From Datura wrightii (taxonomy: Eukaryota > Streptophyta > Magnoliopsida > Solanales > Solanaceae), in assembly GCA_035772735.1 (NCBI GenBank), contig JASDFA010000010.1:180113501-180177500 (forward strand): 64,000 bases of DNA. Reading direction: 5' to 3'. The number at the start of each line of letters is the position of its first letter. The stretch's first letter is position 1. Positions 13,375 to 24,904 of this stretch are shown piece by piece. Under the pieces are notes generated by a model, which saw only the letters and a program-made list of their open reading frames with translations, did no database searches and had not been told where the DNA came from. Both the position numbers and the translations under genes were made by a program.

Positions 13375-14068
13375 CTGATATAATAAAATCATTATTTGAT
13401 AAACAAAATTTGAAACATTCATATGCTTTAATTTGTAGTGGTGGTGGTGGTAACGGTGTTAATGACCGCTTATGATGGTGATGATCATAATTGTGATGAT
13501 GGGAAGGTGATCATTAATGTTGTAGTAGTTGACGTGACGATGATGGTAGGTGGTCATTGTGGTGGTTGCAATGGTGATCAAGTTGGTTGATGTTGGTAGT
13601 TGACGGTGTTGATGACTGAAAAATATATGGCGGTTGACAATATATTGGTGATAATTGACAGCAATGCTGATTGTGATTGTGGAGGTGGTTGGTAATATGG
13701 ATTGACCGCAGTGATGATAGTGGCTGATAGTAATAATGGAGGTGGCGACGGTGACAATTAATATAATTATAGTGATCTAGGTAATAAGTATTGTAGCGAC
13801 TGACAATAATGGTTGTCAGCAGTGGTGGTTGTGTTGACAGATGTGGTTGGTGGTGGTTGTTAGCAATGATAACAGTGTTTGATAATTATGATGGTAATGA
13901 AAATCGTGTACACAAAAAATATCTCTTAATAATATTAAGACTCTATTCAAAATTTAATAATAAAAATAAATTCAAATTAAATAAATACTTAAATCTAAAT
14001 ATAAAGAAATATATTTAATAATCTAAAGTTTTAATCATTTAAATTCAAACCTCGTAAAACTAAATTAC
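13105..14068. mobile_element. Probable non-autonomous DNA transposon with GT-rich core
   Basis: A left segment containing GAATTTGAATGATTAAGA (about 13143-13160) is mirrored by the reverse complement of a right segment (about 14028-14052), giving imperfect inverted ends roughly 0.9 kb apart. Between them are an (AT)n tract and about 450 bp (13430-13890) rich in GGTGGT, GATGAT and GTTGA triplets with stops in all frames. I recognise the style as a Solanaceae repeat. The boundaries and superfamily are uncertain. Confidence 0.45.
13292..13370. repeat. (AT)n microsatellite, about 79 bp
   Basis: An almost perfect alternating TA tract inside the probable transposon at 13105-14068. Confidence 0.97.
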
Positions 14069-14264
14069 ATCTTAGTCTCACTTAGCTCCAGTAATGGTCC
14101 CAATTGGATCATGACAAGCGAACATCAATAGGATACCTAGGAGTTTTTCGTAATGGTCCCTGGTTGGCTCGTGACAAGTTAACATCACCGGAATCAGTGG
14201 CGGAGGCCGGTGATTCAAAATATAAAAAAGTAAATAATACATAAAAAATTAAAAAAATTTAATA

Positions 14265-14269
<5 letters not shown>

Positions 14270-14308
<39 letters not shown>
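14270..14308. repeat. (AT)n microsatellite
   Basis: About 19 perfect AT dinucleotides. Confidence 0.95.
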
Positions 14309-14309
<1 letters not shown>

Positions 14310-14706
14310 GTAATTTTTCGATATCCAAACCTCCTTGGCCTACATGGCTACCATCCCTGACTAGGTTACCTAGAATTTTTCATGAAGAATGCTCTTATTA
14401 AAAGAAATAAACGAAGATCAAATCAACATAACAATATCTTGCTTAGTTTGAACCAAAAATAAAAATTGGATCATATAGAAAAACATAAGTTTATTCAAGT
14501 AGATTATTACTTCTCTCCTTTGACAACTTTGTCATTTTCAAAAACATAATTCAAGTACATTATAACTTCTCTTCTTGACAACTGTTCCATTATGCAGAAA
14601 GACGTAATTTAAGTACAATATTTGTACTGGCCACAAAAAAGGTAAAAATTTTCACGCACGAACGAGTATTTAGATCGGGATAACGCAACAGTATATGTAG
14701 TTTGTC

Positions 14707-14878
14707 CTAAAAAATCCAGCCCGGCCACGAGATTCGAGAAAGGGCCGGAACACAAGGGTTTATTGTACGCAGTCTTATCTTGCGTTTTTGTAAGAGACTA
14801 TTTCCACGATTTGAATCCATAACCTCCTGATCATATGATAACAACATTACCAATTACTCCAAGACTTCTTTATTCTAG
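14707..14878 (-). mobile_element. tRNA-derived SINE, TS family type
   Basis: On the minus strand this reads in TS-SINE order: a pol III box B-like GATTCAAATC (complement of 14808-14817), then a segment equivalent to the family's CAGCCTC..GCAGAAATGCA..TAAGGCTGCGTACAATAGACCC, and a tail with CCGGCCC. On the plus strand AGGGCCGGAACACAAGGG and TATTGTACGCAGTCTTATCTTG are recognisable. It is diverged and old. It is not a functional tRNA gene. Confidence 0.85.
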
Positions 14879-15120
14879 TCTTATCTGAATTTATTTATTT
14901 TTTTCTTCAAGACATGTTATGTGATAGTCAAAAGTAAAGTAAAAAAACAAAATTGGCGTGGGACAGTGGGAGATTCTCCATTCCTAGCCAGAAAATAATT
15001 TATAAAAAAAATTGTGTACACATATTACCTGGCACAATGTGTAAGGTTGTGCTAGCTAGTCACTAGATACTTACAAATAAATTTCATGTAAGTACAGCTC
15101 ATAAATAACAAAAGAATGGG

Positions 15121-17208
15121 CACATCCATGGTGATATAAATAAGATCTTGTTCGTCATCATGGAATATATGTATATTAAAATTGTGAAATTAGTCATTTA
15201 GAAGGCTCTAGAATTTATAGCTCAATCTTCTTAATTAGTATATATATTGTTGACAGAAACTAGTAGATGATAAATCAAAGTATCTTTACTTTAGTTTATC
15301 AAGTATGTACTTCTAGATAAAATAGTACAGTAATATTTATAATTCAACGTGATATTTAGAATATCCAAATATTCTGGGTGAATCTGTCATGAGTTGAGAT
15401 TCACCGGTACAAAAAGATTGTAGTAATTGTATGCATACATTATGTAATGAGTATGATTTTGGAATTGCACATGCGTAGTTAACATATTATACATATATAC
15501 CTTAATTACGTAATGAGTATGATTTTGTAATGTTTTCATGTGATCTATTATCACAACTCACAGATTAATTTTTCAGATTCAATGTGAGTCACCCGTATAA
15601 TTGAGCATTTATGGCCATCGAAGCGCAGAGCTAGCTTCTTGTTGCCAGTTCCAAGCCACCTTTGATATAGTAAAGGTAGTAAACAGAGCCTCCATCGTCA
15701 CTCTGCTGTCACCAAATTCGTCTAATCGAATCATTGATCTTGGTATTAATTATTGGGTTAAGTCAATCCAAAAATACTCTTAATATTTTGCATATTATCC
15801 GCTTTCAGCCAATGAATATCTTTGTATATATGGTGGGCAGAAGCTATAAAAAGAGCTTGTAAACTACCCAAAGTCCTCAATTCGTTTGATTTTGCAGAAT
15901 TTTTGTCTATAGGCAGTGAAATTTTTATCAAACAATTGCATTAGATTAAAGGAATACATAAGATAATCTTAATCTGTGAAAACTTAAAATAATTAGCGCA
16001 GATCGTCATGTCTGACCTTTGAGTTCTATGCAACTATATTATTTTTGTTTTGGTTGAAAAAAGATTATATATTTTATTTTTGTTTTTAAACTAATTTAAT
16101 TGTGACTTGATTGGCCGGCCAGCTTAGCCAATTGATGCAGAGTGTAATAGATTTTCTCTGTTCGAGAAAAGCTGAGGCACAAGAGTACAAGTTTTGGTAA
16201 GGTGTATTAAGGGCCTACTAGCCAAGTAATAGTTCCTGTCACTTCTTATAAGTAGGTTGGTTCTTACCAGCAAATACTATAAGCTACTTAGAGCTTTTGT
16301 TTTGAGTAACAAATAAACAGTCTCTTCAAAAACTTCCCTGCATAACTTCAAGCTATTTTGGTCTTGGCCCTCGGGAAAGTGTAACAAATATCAGGTAACT
16401 AACTGTTCTTTCATATGGCTTCAACTCATCATGTACTCCACTTAGGTTAAGAAAAACGTTTACCTTAAAATAAGTGATTTTCTTATTCTTCTTCTTTTTC
16501 TGTTTTGTATGAAGCATTAAGTATTATCTCAAAACACTTGTATATAATCTAGTCAAACACAATGCAGTAAGCATGATGGGGTAAGGTGTGAGGGTGGTGG
16601 AGATGGGATTTTTGGGGGGTGGGGTTAGTATGTGTTGGAGTGTGGGGAAGTCTATTAGTCGTGGAATCACTTGTACAACTTGTTTACTGTCATTTTCCGC
16701 ATTTGCAAGAATTTGTTTTCTCATAAAAAATATTATTAAAAAATTTTGACCAAGGAAACACGGAGAACAACATAAAAACACCCATAATCTTTGAACAAAA
16801 GATGAATGCATGATGTTAATGTTTTTGAATCCTGTATAGAACCAGAATTTATTGAGATACATACCCCTAGTGCACTTTTTTCTGCTATTTTCCTCTTTAA
16901 GCTCGTTTTCGACACAGAATATGGATTTAATTAGTGGTGAGAACATAAATATCAAACCCGTCAAACTTAAATTCTGGTCCAAAACAGAAAAAGCAAGTTT
17001 TTCGTGAAGAACAAGATTCATGCATGTTGTGTCTTTGATTCTTGTAGAGAACTAGAGTGTAGTAAGTGATACATGTCCTGTATACTGTCAAGAAATCCCA
17101 TGATAAATGAATACGTATACATGTAGTAACTGTTCTAAAATTCAAAATTTATGTATTTTGATTCATGAATACTTATTCTTCCATTATAATTCTTGTGGTT
17201 CACCAGAG
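15121..17208 (+). promoter_or_regulatory. Upstream region of boron transporter A (copy 1 of a triplicated block)
   Basis: This is homologous to 21361-23820 and 24905-26467. Shared landmarks include ATATTGTTGACA, AATATCCAAATAT, TTATGGCCATC, and CCTACTAGCCAAGTAAT followed by TTATAAGTAG. A candidate TATA box, TATAAGTA at 16248-16255, is kept in all three copies. If used, the leader would be about 950 nt unless it is spliced. Around 16440-16760 there is an extra segment containing AGGGTGGTGGAGATGGGATT, which looks like a common Solanaceae MITE and recurs in copy 2. Confidence 0.55.
17100..17126 (+). promoter_or_regulatory. uORF in the leader of boron transporter A, ending in AUG-UAG
   Basis: ATG at 17100 opens an 8-codon uORF (MINEYVYM) that stops 82 nt before the main ATG. 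Its last sense codon is itself an AUG directly followed by UAG (17121-17126), so the leader also has a minimal start-stop element. AUG-stop elements in Arabidopsis NIP5;1, and uORFs in BOR1, mediate boron-dependent translation and mRNA stability. Whether this leader is transcribed is inferred. Confidence 0.5.
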
Positions 17209-20200
17209 ATGAAGAGTCGTCTCGGAACTCCATTCAAAGGAATTTCAGAGGATATTCGAGGACGAGTATCTTGCTACAAGCAGGATTGGATTGCTGGAAT
17301 TAGATCCGGAATAGGGTAACTAAAATTATTTTTTCTTAGTTGTCTTTAAACAATTTTTTGTAAATGAGTAAAATTTAAATGTTTTTTTTTAAATTCTATT
17401 CTAAATGCTGCTTCTGTGTGTGTCTGCCAGGATATTAGCTCCAACTACCTACATATTCTTTGCATCTGCTCTTCCAGTGATTGCTTTTGGAGAACAATTG
17501 AGCAGGGATACAGGTTCCTTTACCTTTCAAACTTTTGATGATTATTCAAGGCAATCTGATCATTAGTTTTCCTATTAACTTGAATTTGCATTTTAGATGG
17601 GAGCCTCAGCACTGTGGAAACTTTAGCTTCTACAGCAATTTGTGGTATCATTCACTCGATACTCGGCGGGCAACCTCTTATGATACTAGGAGTTGCAGAA
17701 CCTACTATTATTATGTACAGTTACTTGTACAAGTTTGCTAAAGGGAGAGAAGATTTGGGACAGACCCTTTACTTGGCTTGGGCTGGATGGTATGTTACAA
17801 TATGTTCAATTTTCTCTAAGGTTGTTTGATAGACAATATATCTATGATGACATTTTTGCAGGGTTTGTGTCTGGACAGCTCTCATGTTGTTTCTTCTAGC
17901 AATATTCAATACCTGCTCTATCATAAGTAAATTTACAAGGATTGCTGGTGAAACTTTTGGCATGCTTATCGCGGTGCTTTTTATTCAAGAGGCAATTAAG
18001 GTACACTTCAGCTGCAGAAACCAGAATTCTTTTTGTAAGATGTTCAACTCTTGGCAGGGGCAGAGTCACAATGGTAGTTAAGGGTTCAAAAGGACCTAGT
18101 AACTCTGGTTCAAACCCTGTATTTGTGTTAAAAATTTCATTGGATATGTACAAATAATCCTTATCTAGAACAAAACAAATTGTGGTCTAAACTAAAAATC
18201 CTGATTCTGCCTCTGAATATCTTGGTGACATCTGAAAGAATGGAGTCTTGATCAGAATGGATTTGTATTGTAACTTTGTAGGGATTAGTGAGCGAGTTTA
18301 GCATTCCCAAAGCAGAGGACCCAAGTTTGGAGAAATATCAATTCCATTGGCTTTACACGAACGGGCTACTTGGAATCATATTCACCTTTGGCCTTCTCTA
18401 CACAGCCTTAAAGAGCAGGAAAGCAAGGTCATGGTGGTATGGCACAGGTTTGTGGTCTAAACGTTTTGATGCCTGGTATCAATATTTTGCCACTTCATCA
18501 ATGTACAGGTCTCACAACTTCCTTTGACATTACATCAGGCTGGATTAGAAGCTTCATCGCCGACTATGGAGTTCCTTTAATGGTTCTTGCGTGGTCAGCA
18601 CTCTCATTTATCGTGCCAAGCAAAGTTCCATCTGGAGTTCCTAGAACTCTATATAGTCCCCTTCCTTGGGAATCTGCATCTTTATATCATTGGACTGTAA
18701 TTAAGGTGTGAAAAATTGGTGAAGGGTTCCTTCTTTAATTAGTTAATGAGAAATCTCGAACTTTAACACATACCTCAACTGCAGGATATGGGGAAGGTTC
18801 CTCCAGCATACATATTTGCTGCAGTAATACCAGCTGTGATGATAGCTGGACTTTATTTCTTCGATCACAGTGTTGCATCGCAACTGGCACAACAAAAGGA
18901 ATTCAACCTAAAGAATCCTTCTGCATATCATTATGATATCTTACTCTTGGGATTTATGGTATCTTATCATCTGTCGGTTTCTTCCATTGTTTCTAATTAC
19001 TTGTTGCTGTTTCAATAAGTAAGATTAACGACACAGAATTGTACTTCTCCTCAGACTTTGCTATGTGGTTTGATTGGATTGCCTCCTTCAAATGGTGTCC
19101 TGCCTCAGTCCCCTATGCATACTAAAAGCTTGGCTGTTCTTAAGAAACAGGTAAAACACATAACTAAATTTGGCGATGGTTGTGGTGCCACCAATAGTGT
19201 TGCCTCTAACACTGATAATTTGAGTTCCTAACACTTTATGTAATGCTAATCAGCTGATTAGGAAGAAGATGGTTGAAAGTGCAAAGGAGAGTATCAGACG
19301 AAAAGCTAGCAACTCTGAAATTTATGGCAATATGCAAGCTGTATTCATAGAGATAGATAGTTCTCCTATTGTAAGTCCATCTTCTTAGTTTCTTTAGCAC
19401 TTCAAAAATTGCACCATCGTTTTTGAGCTAGATAAACCTAACTCTGAGTCAATTTGTCCAATACTTCACCATTGAGACTGAACAAGTTACACGTCGTTAA
19501 GGAGATATATAGAGTAATATTGAGCTTTATAAAACTGATCTTTCATGGCTATGCAGAGTGCAGTAGCTAAAGAGTTGGAACAGTTGAAAGAGGCTATAAT
19601 GAAACGTGAAAGTGAAAATGCAAATGGCGAAAAATCTAATGGTGTATTTGATCCTGAGAAGCACATTGATGCCTACTTGCCCGTTCGAGTAAATGAACAA
19701 AGAGTCAGCAATCTATTGCAGTCACTATTAGTAGCAGCATCAGTAGGTGCTATGCCAGTGATAAAAAAGATACCAACTTCAGTTCTTTGGGGATATTTTG
19801 CCTACATGGCTATTGACAGCCTTCCAGGAAATCAACTGTGGGAAAGAATGCTGCTTCTATTCATCGCCCCAGGCAGGAGATTTAAGTAAGTTCATTAATG
19901 GCATATGATCATTAAAGTAATTAACTAAATAGATCAAGTCTTGCTCCTTTTGACTATTATTTAAAAGGTATGACAGTGATCCCGTTTCGAGTTCAACCAC
20001 CAGCTATTTAAAAATTTGATCCCAAATTAATATACACAAACACGTGCTTGTTGACTTTTTAAGATCTTGTGACTTCTTCAACTAACCAGGGTGATCATGA
20101 TGGCAGGGTCCTTGAAGGGGTTCATGCATCATTTGTGGAATCAGTACCATTCAGATACATTGCAATCTTCACAATATTCCAATTTGTGTACTTACTGGCT

Positions 20201-20830
20201 GTCTTTGGAGTTACTTGGATTCCTATAGCTGGCATTCTCTTCCCCTTGCCATTTTTTCTCCTCATAAGCATAAGGCAACATTTGCTTCCCAAATTGTTAC
20301 ACCCTCGTCATTTGCAAGAGCTTGATGCAGCCGAGTATGAGGAAATAGTTGGTGCTCCACAACGCGCACTTAGCTTCTCTTTCAGGGTAATCCTAAATTC
20401 GTCATTTAATTTTTATATTTTCATGTGTTGAAAGAAATAAATCAGCTAATGAACTGTCAAACAATGTGATCAGGAAACGGAGGCAACTCTTCCTAGAAAT
20501 GAAGGCGAAATAGAAATTTGTGATGCTGAGATTTTGGATGAACTCACAACCAGCAGAGGAGAATTCAAAGTCCGGACTGTCAGCTTTAGTGAGGATAAGC
20601 GCCCACAGGTACCCCCTTGACAATGAATTTCATAATTCCTAGTACTAGTAGTAGTATTAGAACCTTTGTGATGGGCGGCCAACATTAAAAAAATTAATTG
20701 TAATCAATTATGATCTTACTTTGAGCACATTTGTTCTAATTATTTTGATGATGAAGTCTTAATTGTTGACGGATGTTAATGATACTATTTGCAGGTTGTT
20801 CATCCAACTGCAGACACAGAATCTGAGTGA
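17209..20830 (+). CDS. BOR4-like: Boron (borate) efflux transporter, BOR4-type, copy A
   Basis: Thirteen exons give 673 residues: 17209-17315, 17431-17513, 17597-17789, 17862-18000, 18282-18447, 18539-18705, 18785-18958, 19055-19150, 19254-19370, 19557-19885, 20107-20386, 20474-20608 and 20795-20830. All introns are GT-AG and the phases close exactly. BOR family (SLC4-fold anion exchanger) hallmarks are clear: CYKQDWIAGIRSG before TM1, LAPTTYIFFASALPVIAFGE, GGQPLMILGVAEPTIIMY, the TRIAGE loop, KSRKARSWWYGTGW, FIADYGVPLMVL, LPPSNGVLPQSPMHTKSLAV, DAYLPVRVNEQRVSNLLQS and LDAAEYEEI. The match is closest to AtBOR4-7 rather than BOR1/2, as judged from DILDELTTSRGE-like tail text. BOR4-type proteins export borate across the plasma membrane and give tolerance to high boron. 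The C-terminus is short (PTADTESE). Intron 4 carries a TE-like segment shared with copy B. Confidence 0.95.
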
Positions 20831-21360
20831 AGAGGGGATAACATTTTAGGGGTTTAAAAGTTGGGACAAGGTATCGAGTCTTGTGTAAACTATGAGCAAT
20901 GGGAGTTAAGATAAAAAATATATCAAAATTTCCATAGCTCTAGAGTGTATTGAATCTTGAATTGGTACCATTGGTATGTGTCCGTCCATACATGTAGAGT
21001 GTATAATTCTTCAAATTGTAGGTCAAGTTAGTACTCTCCTATAATATAGGATGAACTTTATAGAAGTATTTTACAAGTAAGCAAACAAACGTCAGTCTAA
21101 GAATGTAAATTATTTGCTAACCGAATAATCTTCCATGATTTTGAATCACTAGCATATATGAATATTCTTTGTCATTTCTATACAGACTAAACGCCCCTAA
21201 GTAAGAATTTGGGGCTAAAACGGATATTATTTAGGCAACATATCCAAGCTATAAAGAGTTTATACTTGTTGAGATCTTAACTGAAGCATAAAAAGTAAAA
21301 TATTTCGCAATCTAACTATTAGTGTATTGACATTCATCTTTTAAGTGTCCTAAGCAATAT
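20831..21360. other. 3' flank of boron transporter A
   Basis: Parallel to 30317-30850 behind copy B (shared AGGATGAACTTTATAGAAGTATTTTACAAG-type text), so the duplicated unit includes several hundred bp downstream of the stop codon. No separate gene seen. Confidence 0.7.
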
Positions 21361-23820
21361 TGTAAGATCTTGTTCGCCATCATGGTGATATAAATAAGAT
21401 CTTGTTAGTCATCATGGACTATATTAAAATTATGAAATTGCGTCATTTAGAAGGCTCTAGAAGTTATAACCTAATCATATGTTCAGATAACATTTTCTTA
21501 GTATATATATTGTTGACACAAAGTAGTAGATGATAAATCAAAGAATCTTTAATTTAATTTATCAAGTGTGTACTTCTTGATAAAATAGTACAATAGTAAT
21601 TATAATTCAACGTGCTATTAAGAATATCCAAATATCGTGGGTGATCCTATTCTGATTTGAGATTCACGGATGATAAAACGTTGTAGTAATAGTATAAATA
21701 CCTTATGTGATGAGTATGATTTTGGAATTAAACATCTGTAATTAACATTAGACATATATACCTTAATTATTATGTAATGAATATGATTTTTTAATGTTTT
21801 CACGAATTCCTTAAACTAAGTTTCAAGTGATTTATATATTACCACAGCTCACGAATTAATTTTTGAGATTCACTGTAAGTCCCCCAGTAGAGCATTTATG
21901 GCCATCAAAGCACAGAGCTATACCTTCTATTTGCCAACTTCAAGGTACCTTTGACATAGTAAAGGCAGTAAACAGAGCCTCCACCGTCACTCTGCTATCG
22001 CCAAATTCGTTTAATCGAATCATTGCCCTCTGATATTTACTTGTTGGGTTAACTCCGCCCAAATTTATTTTTAATATTGTGCATATTATTCGTTTTCACC
22101 CACGCTTACACAAATTTTCTAGAGAACCTCACACCAAATATATCAACACCTTATATATAGCCTTTCAATCTTTTTGATATATATCAATATAGATTTTGAC
22201 TTTTGTTTGTACATCCTAACATATTGGTGAATTTCCATATATTAACAATGCCTATGCTGTTATACAATGACCGTTATTTTTTATTTTTTCAGATTTTATC
22301 AAACAATTTCTTTGGATTAAAGAAATACATAACATAATCTTAATCTGCTTGAAAAATTAAAATAATTAGCTCATATCATCATGTTTGACCTTTGAGGTCT
22401 ATACCAAATCCAATATATTATTTTTGTTTTGGTTGAAACGAAAAATATTTTTATTTTTGTTTTCAACTAATTTACTTGTCTTCTTCTCAGAGACGTGATT
22501 GGCCATCTAGCCAATTGATGTAGAGTGTCATAGATTTTCTCTGTTTGGAAAAAGCTCAGGCACAAGATTACAAGTTCTGGTAAGGTGTTTTAAGGCCCTA
22601 CTAGCCAAGTAATAATTACCTGTCTGTTCTTATAAGTAGGTTGGTTCTGTAAACGAGTGTTTACCTTAAAATAGGTATAATTAAATTTATAATGAAGTTT
22701 AAAAGATACATGGAGTGAATTAACTAAGAGGATAGGAAAAATGAATTAAAATTGATAATATAGCAATAAATTCAATACAAGCTAAATAAAAATATGAATA
22801 AATATAGTCTGATTAGTCTGAATTCTGACACGCCTTTTCACTTAGAGATGTCCTTGATGAAGATGATTCCGGATTAACTTCCTGATTGTAGAATAATAAT
22901 ATCTTAATAGTAAAAAATAAGTAAGCAGGGGCTTTGCATGTAGCGCATAAATAGATGTTTAGGCAGAGAACAAGATATCCTTCAGCATGAAGGTCCGACT
23001 CCTTTTATAGAGACGAATTCTTAAAATTTAATAGCCTGGAATTATTCTTTTTTAATTTACATTTACTCTAAAATAAATGACATTTAATCATAAAGAAGTA
23101 ATGGCTGACGTTGCCTTCAAAATTCTTGTCTATTTGACGAATGCTACATCTTCGTCCGAACTAATTCCTTCAAAAGTAAAATATAATCATTTTTTTCTAA
23201 ACTTAATTGTAACATATTTATCCTTTCACGTGTATTTAGCTAGCCATTTTTGATCTTTGGGAAACTGAAAACAAATATAAGGTAACTAATGGTTCTTTCA
23301 TATGGCCTTCAATTCATCACATAGTCCACTTGTCAAAGGGAAATGTTTTTCCTGAAAAATTAGTAATTTTTAATTTTTTTTGTTTGATAGTAAATAAAAA
23401 AATATTATCCAAAAGTATTTATATATAATTTAAATAAACATAATAGAGGTAGAGTGATAGATGTGGGGGTAAGGTAGGAGGGTGGTGGTGATGGGATTTT
23501 GGAGGGTTGTTGTCATTTTCCTCATTTTTAAGTTTACTTATATTTCTAAGATTGTGGGTTTTAATCTCCACAATTTTTTTTTTAATTCTCTTTGTAAAGA
23601 TGACACTGCTGACCAAAAATTCTGCGTACGCCACTGAGGTAGAAATGAGGATAAGGTGTGAGGGTGGTGGAGATGGGATTTTGGGGGCTGGGGAGGAGAC
23701 AATTAGTATGGAATGTCATTTGTGAAATTTGTTTTTCCTGATTTCACATTATCATTTTCCTTATTTTTAAGTTGACTTATATTCCTTAAAAAATATTTTT
23801 AAATTTTTTTGGCTAGACAA
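21361..23820 (+). repeat. Orphan second copy of the boron-transporter upstream block
   Basis: From about 21361 to 22680 this follows the order of 15121-16270: GATATAAATAAGATCTTGTT, ATATTGTTGACA, AATATCCAAATAT, the TTATGGCCATCAAAGCACAGAG block, then the TATA-like TATAAGTA at 22631-22638. Homology resumes at about 23230-23400, and the MITE-like AGGGTGGTGG...ATGGGATT segment appears twice (about 23473 and 23660). No transporter exon follows before the third copy starts near 24905. This suggests a third unit that lost its gene, or an upstream-only duplication. Confidence 0.7.
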
Positions 23821-24904
23821 ACATAACGAAATTGGAGAACTCAATTACTATTTTTATCAAGTATGTACATATAAATAAAATGAATGAAAATCATTTACAC
23901 CCCTCAATTTTACATGAAAAATCAAATTTCCCTATCAATTTTGAATAATGGATATTCTCACCCTTTATTCTTCTTAATTTTAAAATACCTATACCCACAT
24001 TATTATTATTTATCTTTTTTTTTTTACTTAAGATCATATTATTTTTTGCTTTTTTAATATATGTAACAAAATTTTTATATAGAGAATATATATTATTTTT
24101 AAGATAAAAAAATGAAAAATACTAATTGAGCATATAAGTTAATGACGTATAATAAAATAAATGAGTATAATGAAAAATTAATTATATTAATAATAATCAA
24201 AAATTTAATATCTATTTATATAAGTGAAAATAATAGGTAAACTTTAAACATATTTCAATGCGGCAATACAAGAATAGACAATTAAAATTAAGGTATATTT
24301 TATAACAAATTCTTAAAAGATTATCTATTTGTATTATAAATTAATTTTAGATTATAATTTTAAAATATTTATTAATAATAACTAAAACTCGTAAATCTAT
24401 ATAGACATGGAGAATAAGAAAGAAGTGAAACTTAAATATACACACACTCACATACATATATACATACTTAATTCATGTAATATTAATATAACAATCATCA
24501 AAAATAAATTAGATTTTGTGAAAAAAATTCATCTACGAATTATCATACTCATAATATTTGAACTTAAATAAAAATTTATAAATACATGAATTGAAAAACA
24601 GTATTTATGATATAAAAATGTACTATATAGATGGAGGATTGAAAATGTTAAGGATAAAAAGATAAAGGGAAGAATATCCATTATTCATAGCTGAGTGAGT
24701 ATGATTTTTAAAGCAAAGTTGAAGGGTGTAAATAATTTTTAAAATGGATGAAAATCACTTACAACCCAACTTTACTTTAAAAATCAAACTCCCCCTCTCA
24801 ATTTTAAACAATAAATATTTTTTTTTCGTTATTTTAATTGAATTTTTAAAATACCTATTTTACCTTATATTATCAATTTTTATTTTTTTTTATTTTTCAC
24901 CTAA
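23821..24904. other. AT-rich spacer, nothing recognised
   Basis: Very AT-rich. The text TGAAAATCA(T/C)TTACA...CAACTTTA-like near 23885 recurs near 24750, giving ends of a possible 0.85-kb inserted element (23885-24800), but no coding sequence or clear inverted ends were found. Confidence 0.35.

Noticed and set aside
13809..14018. Small GT-rich ORF as a gene
   Set aside because: It is part of the triplet-rich repeat core; codons reflect the repeat and no family is recognisable.
14707..14878. tRNA gene from a box B-like motif
   Set aside because: The flanking order matches a TS-type SINE and no cloverleaf with anticodon arm can be drawn.
16524..17021. 165-residue minus-strand ORF upstream of boron transporter A
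   Set aside because: It lies in the transporter leader and a MITE-like segment, has no recognisable domain, and no matching ORF is apparent in the homologous copies.
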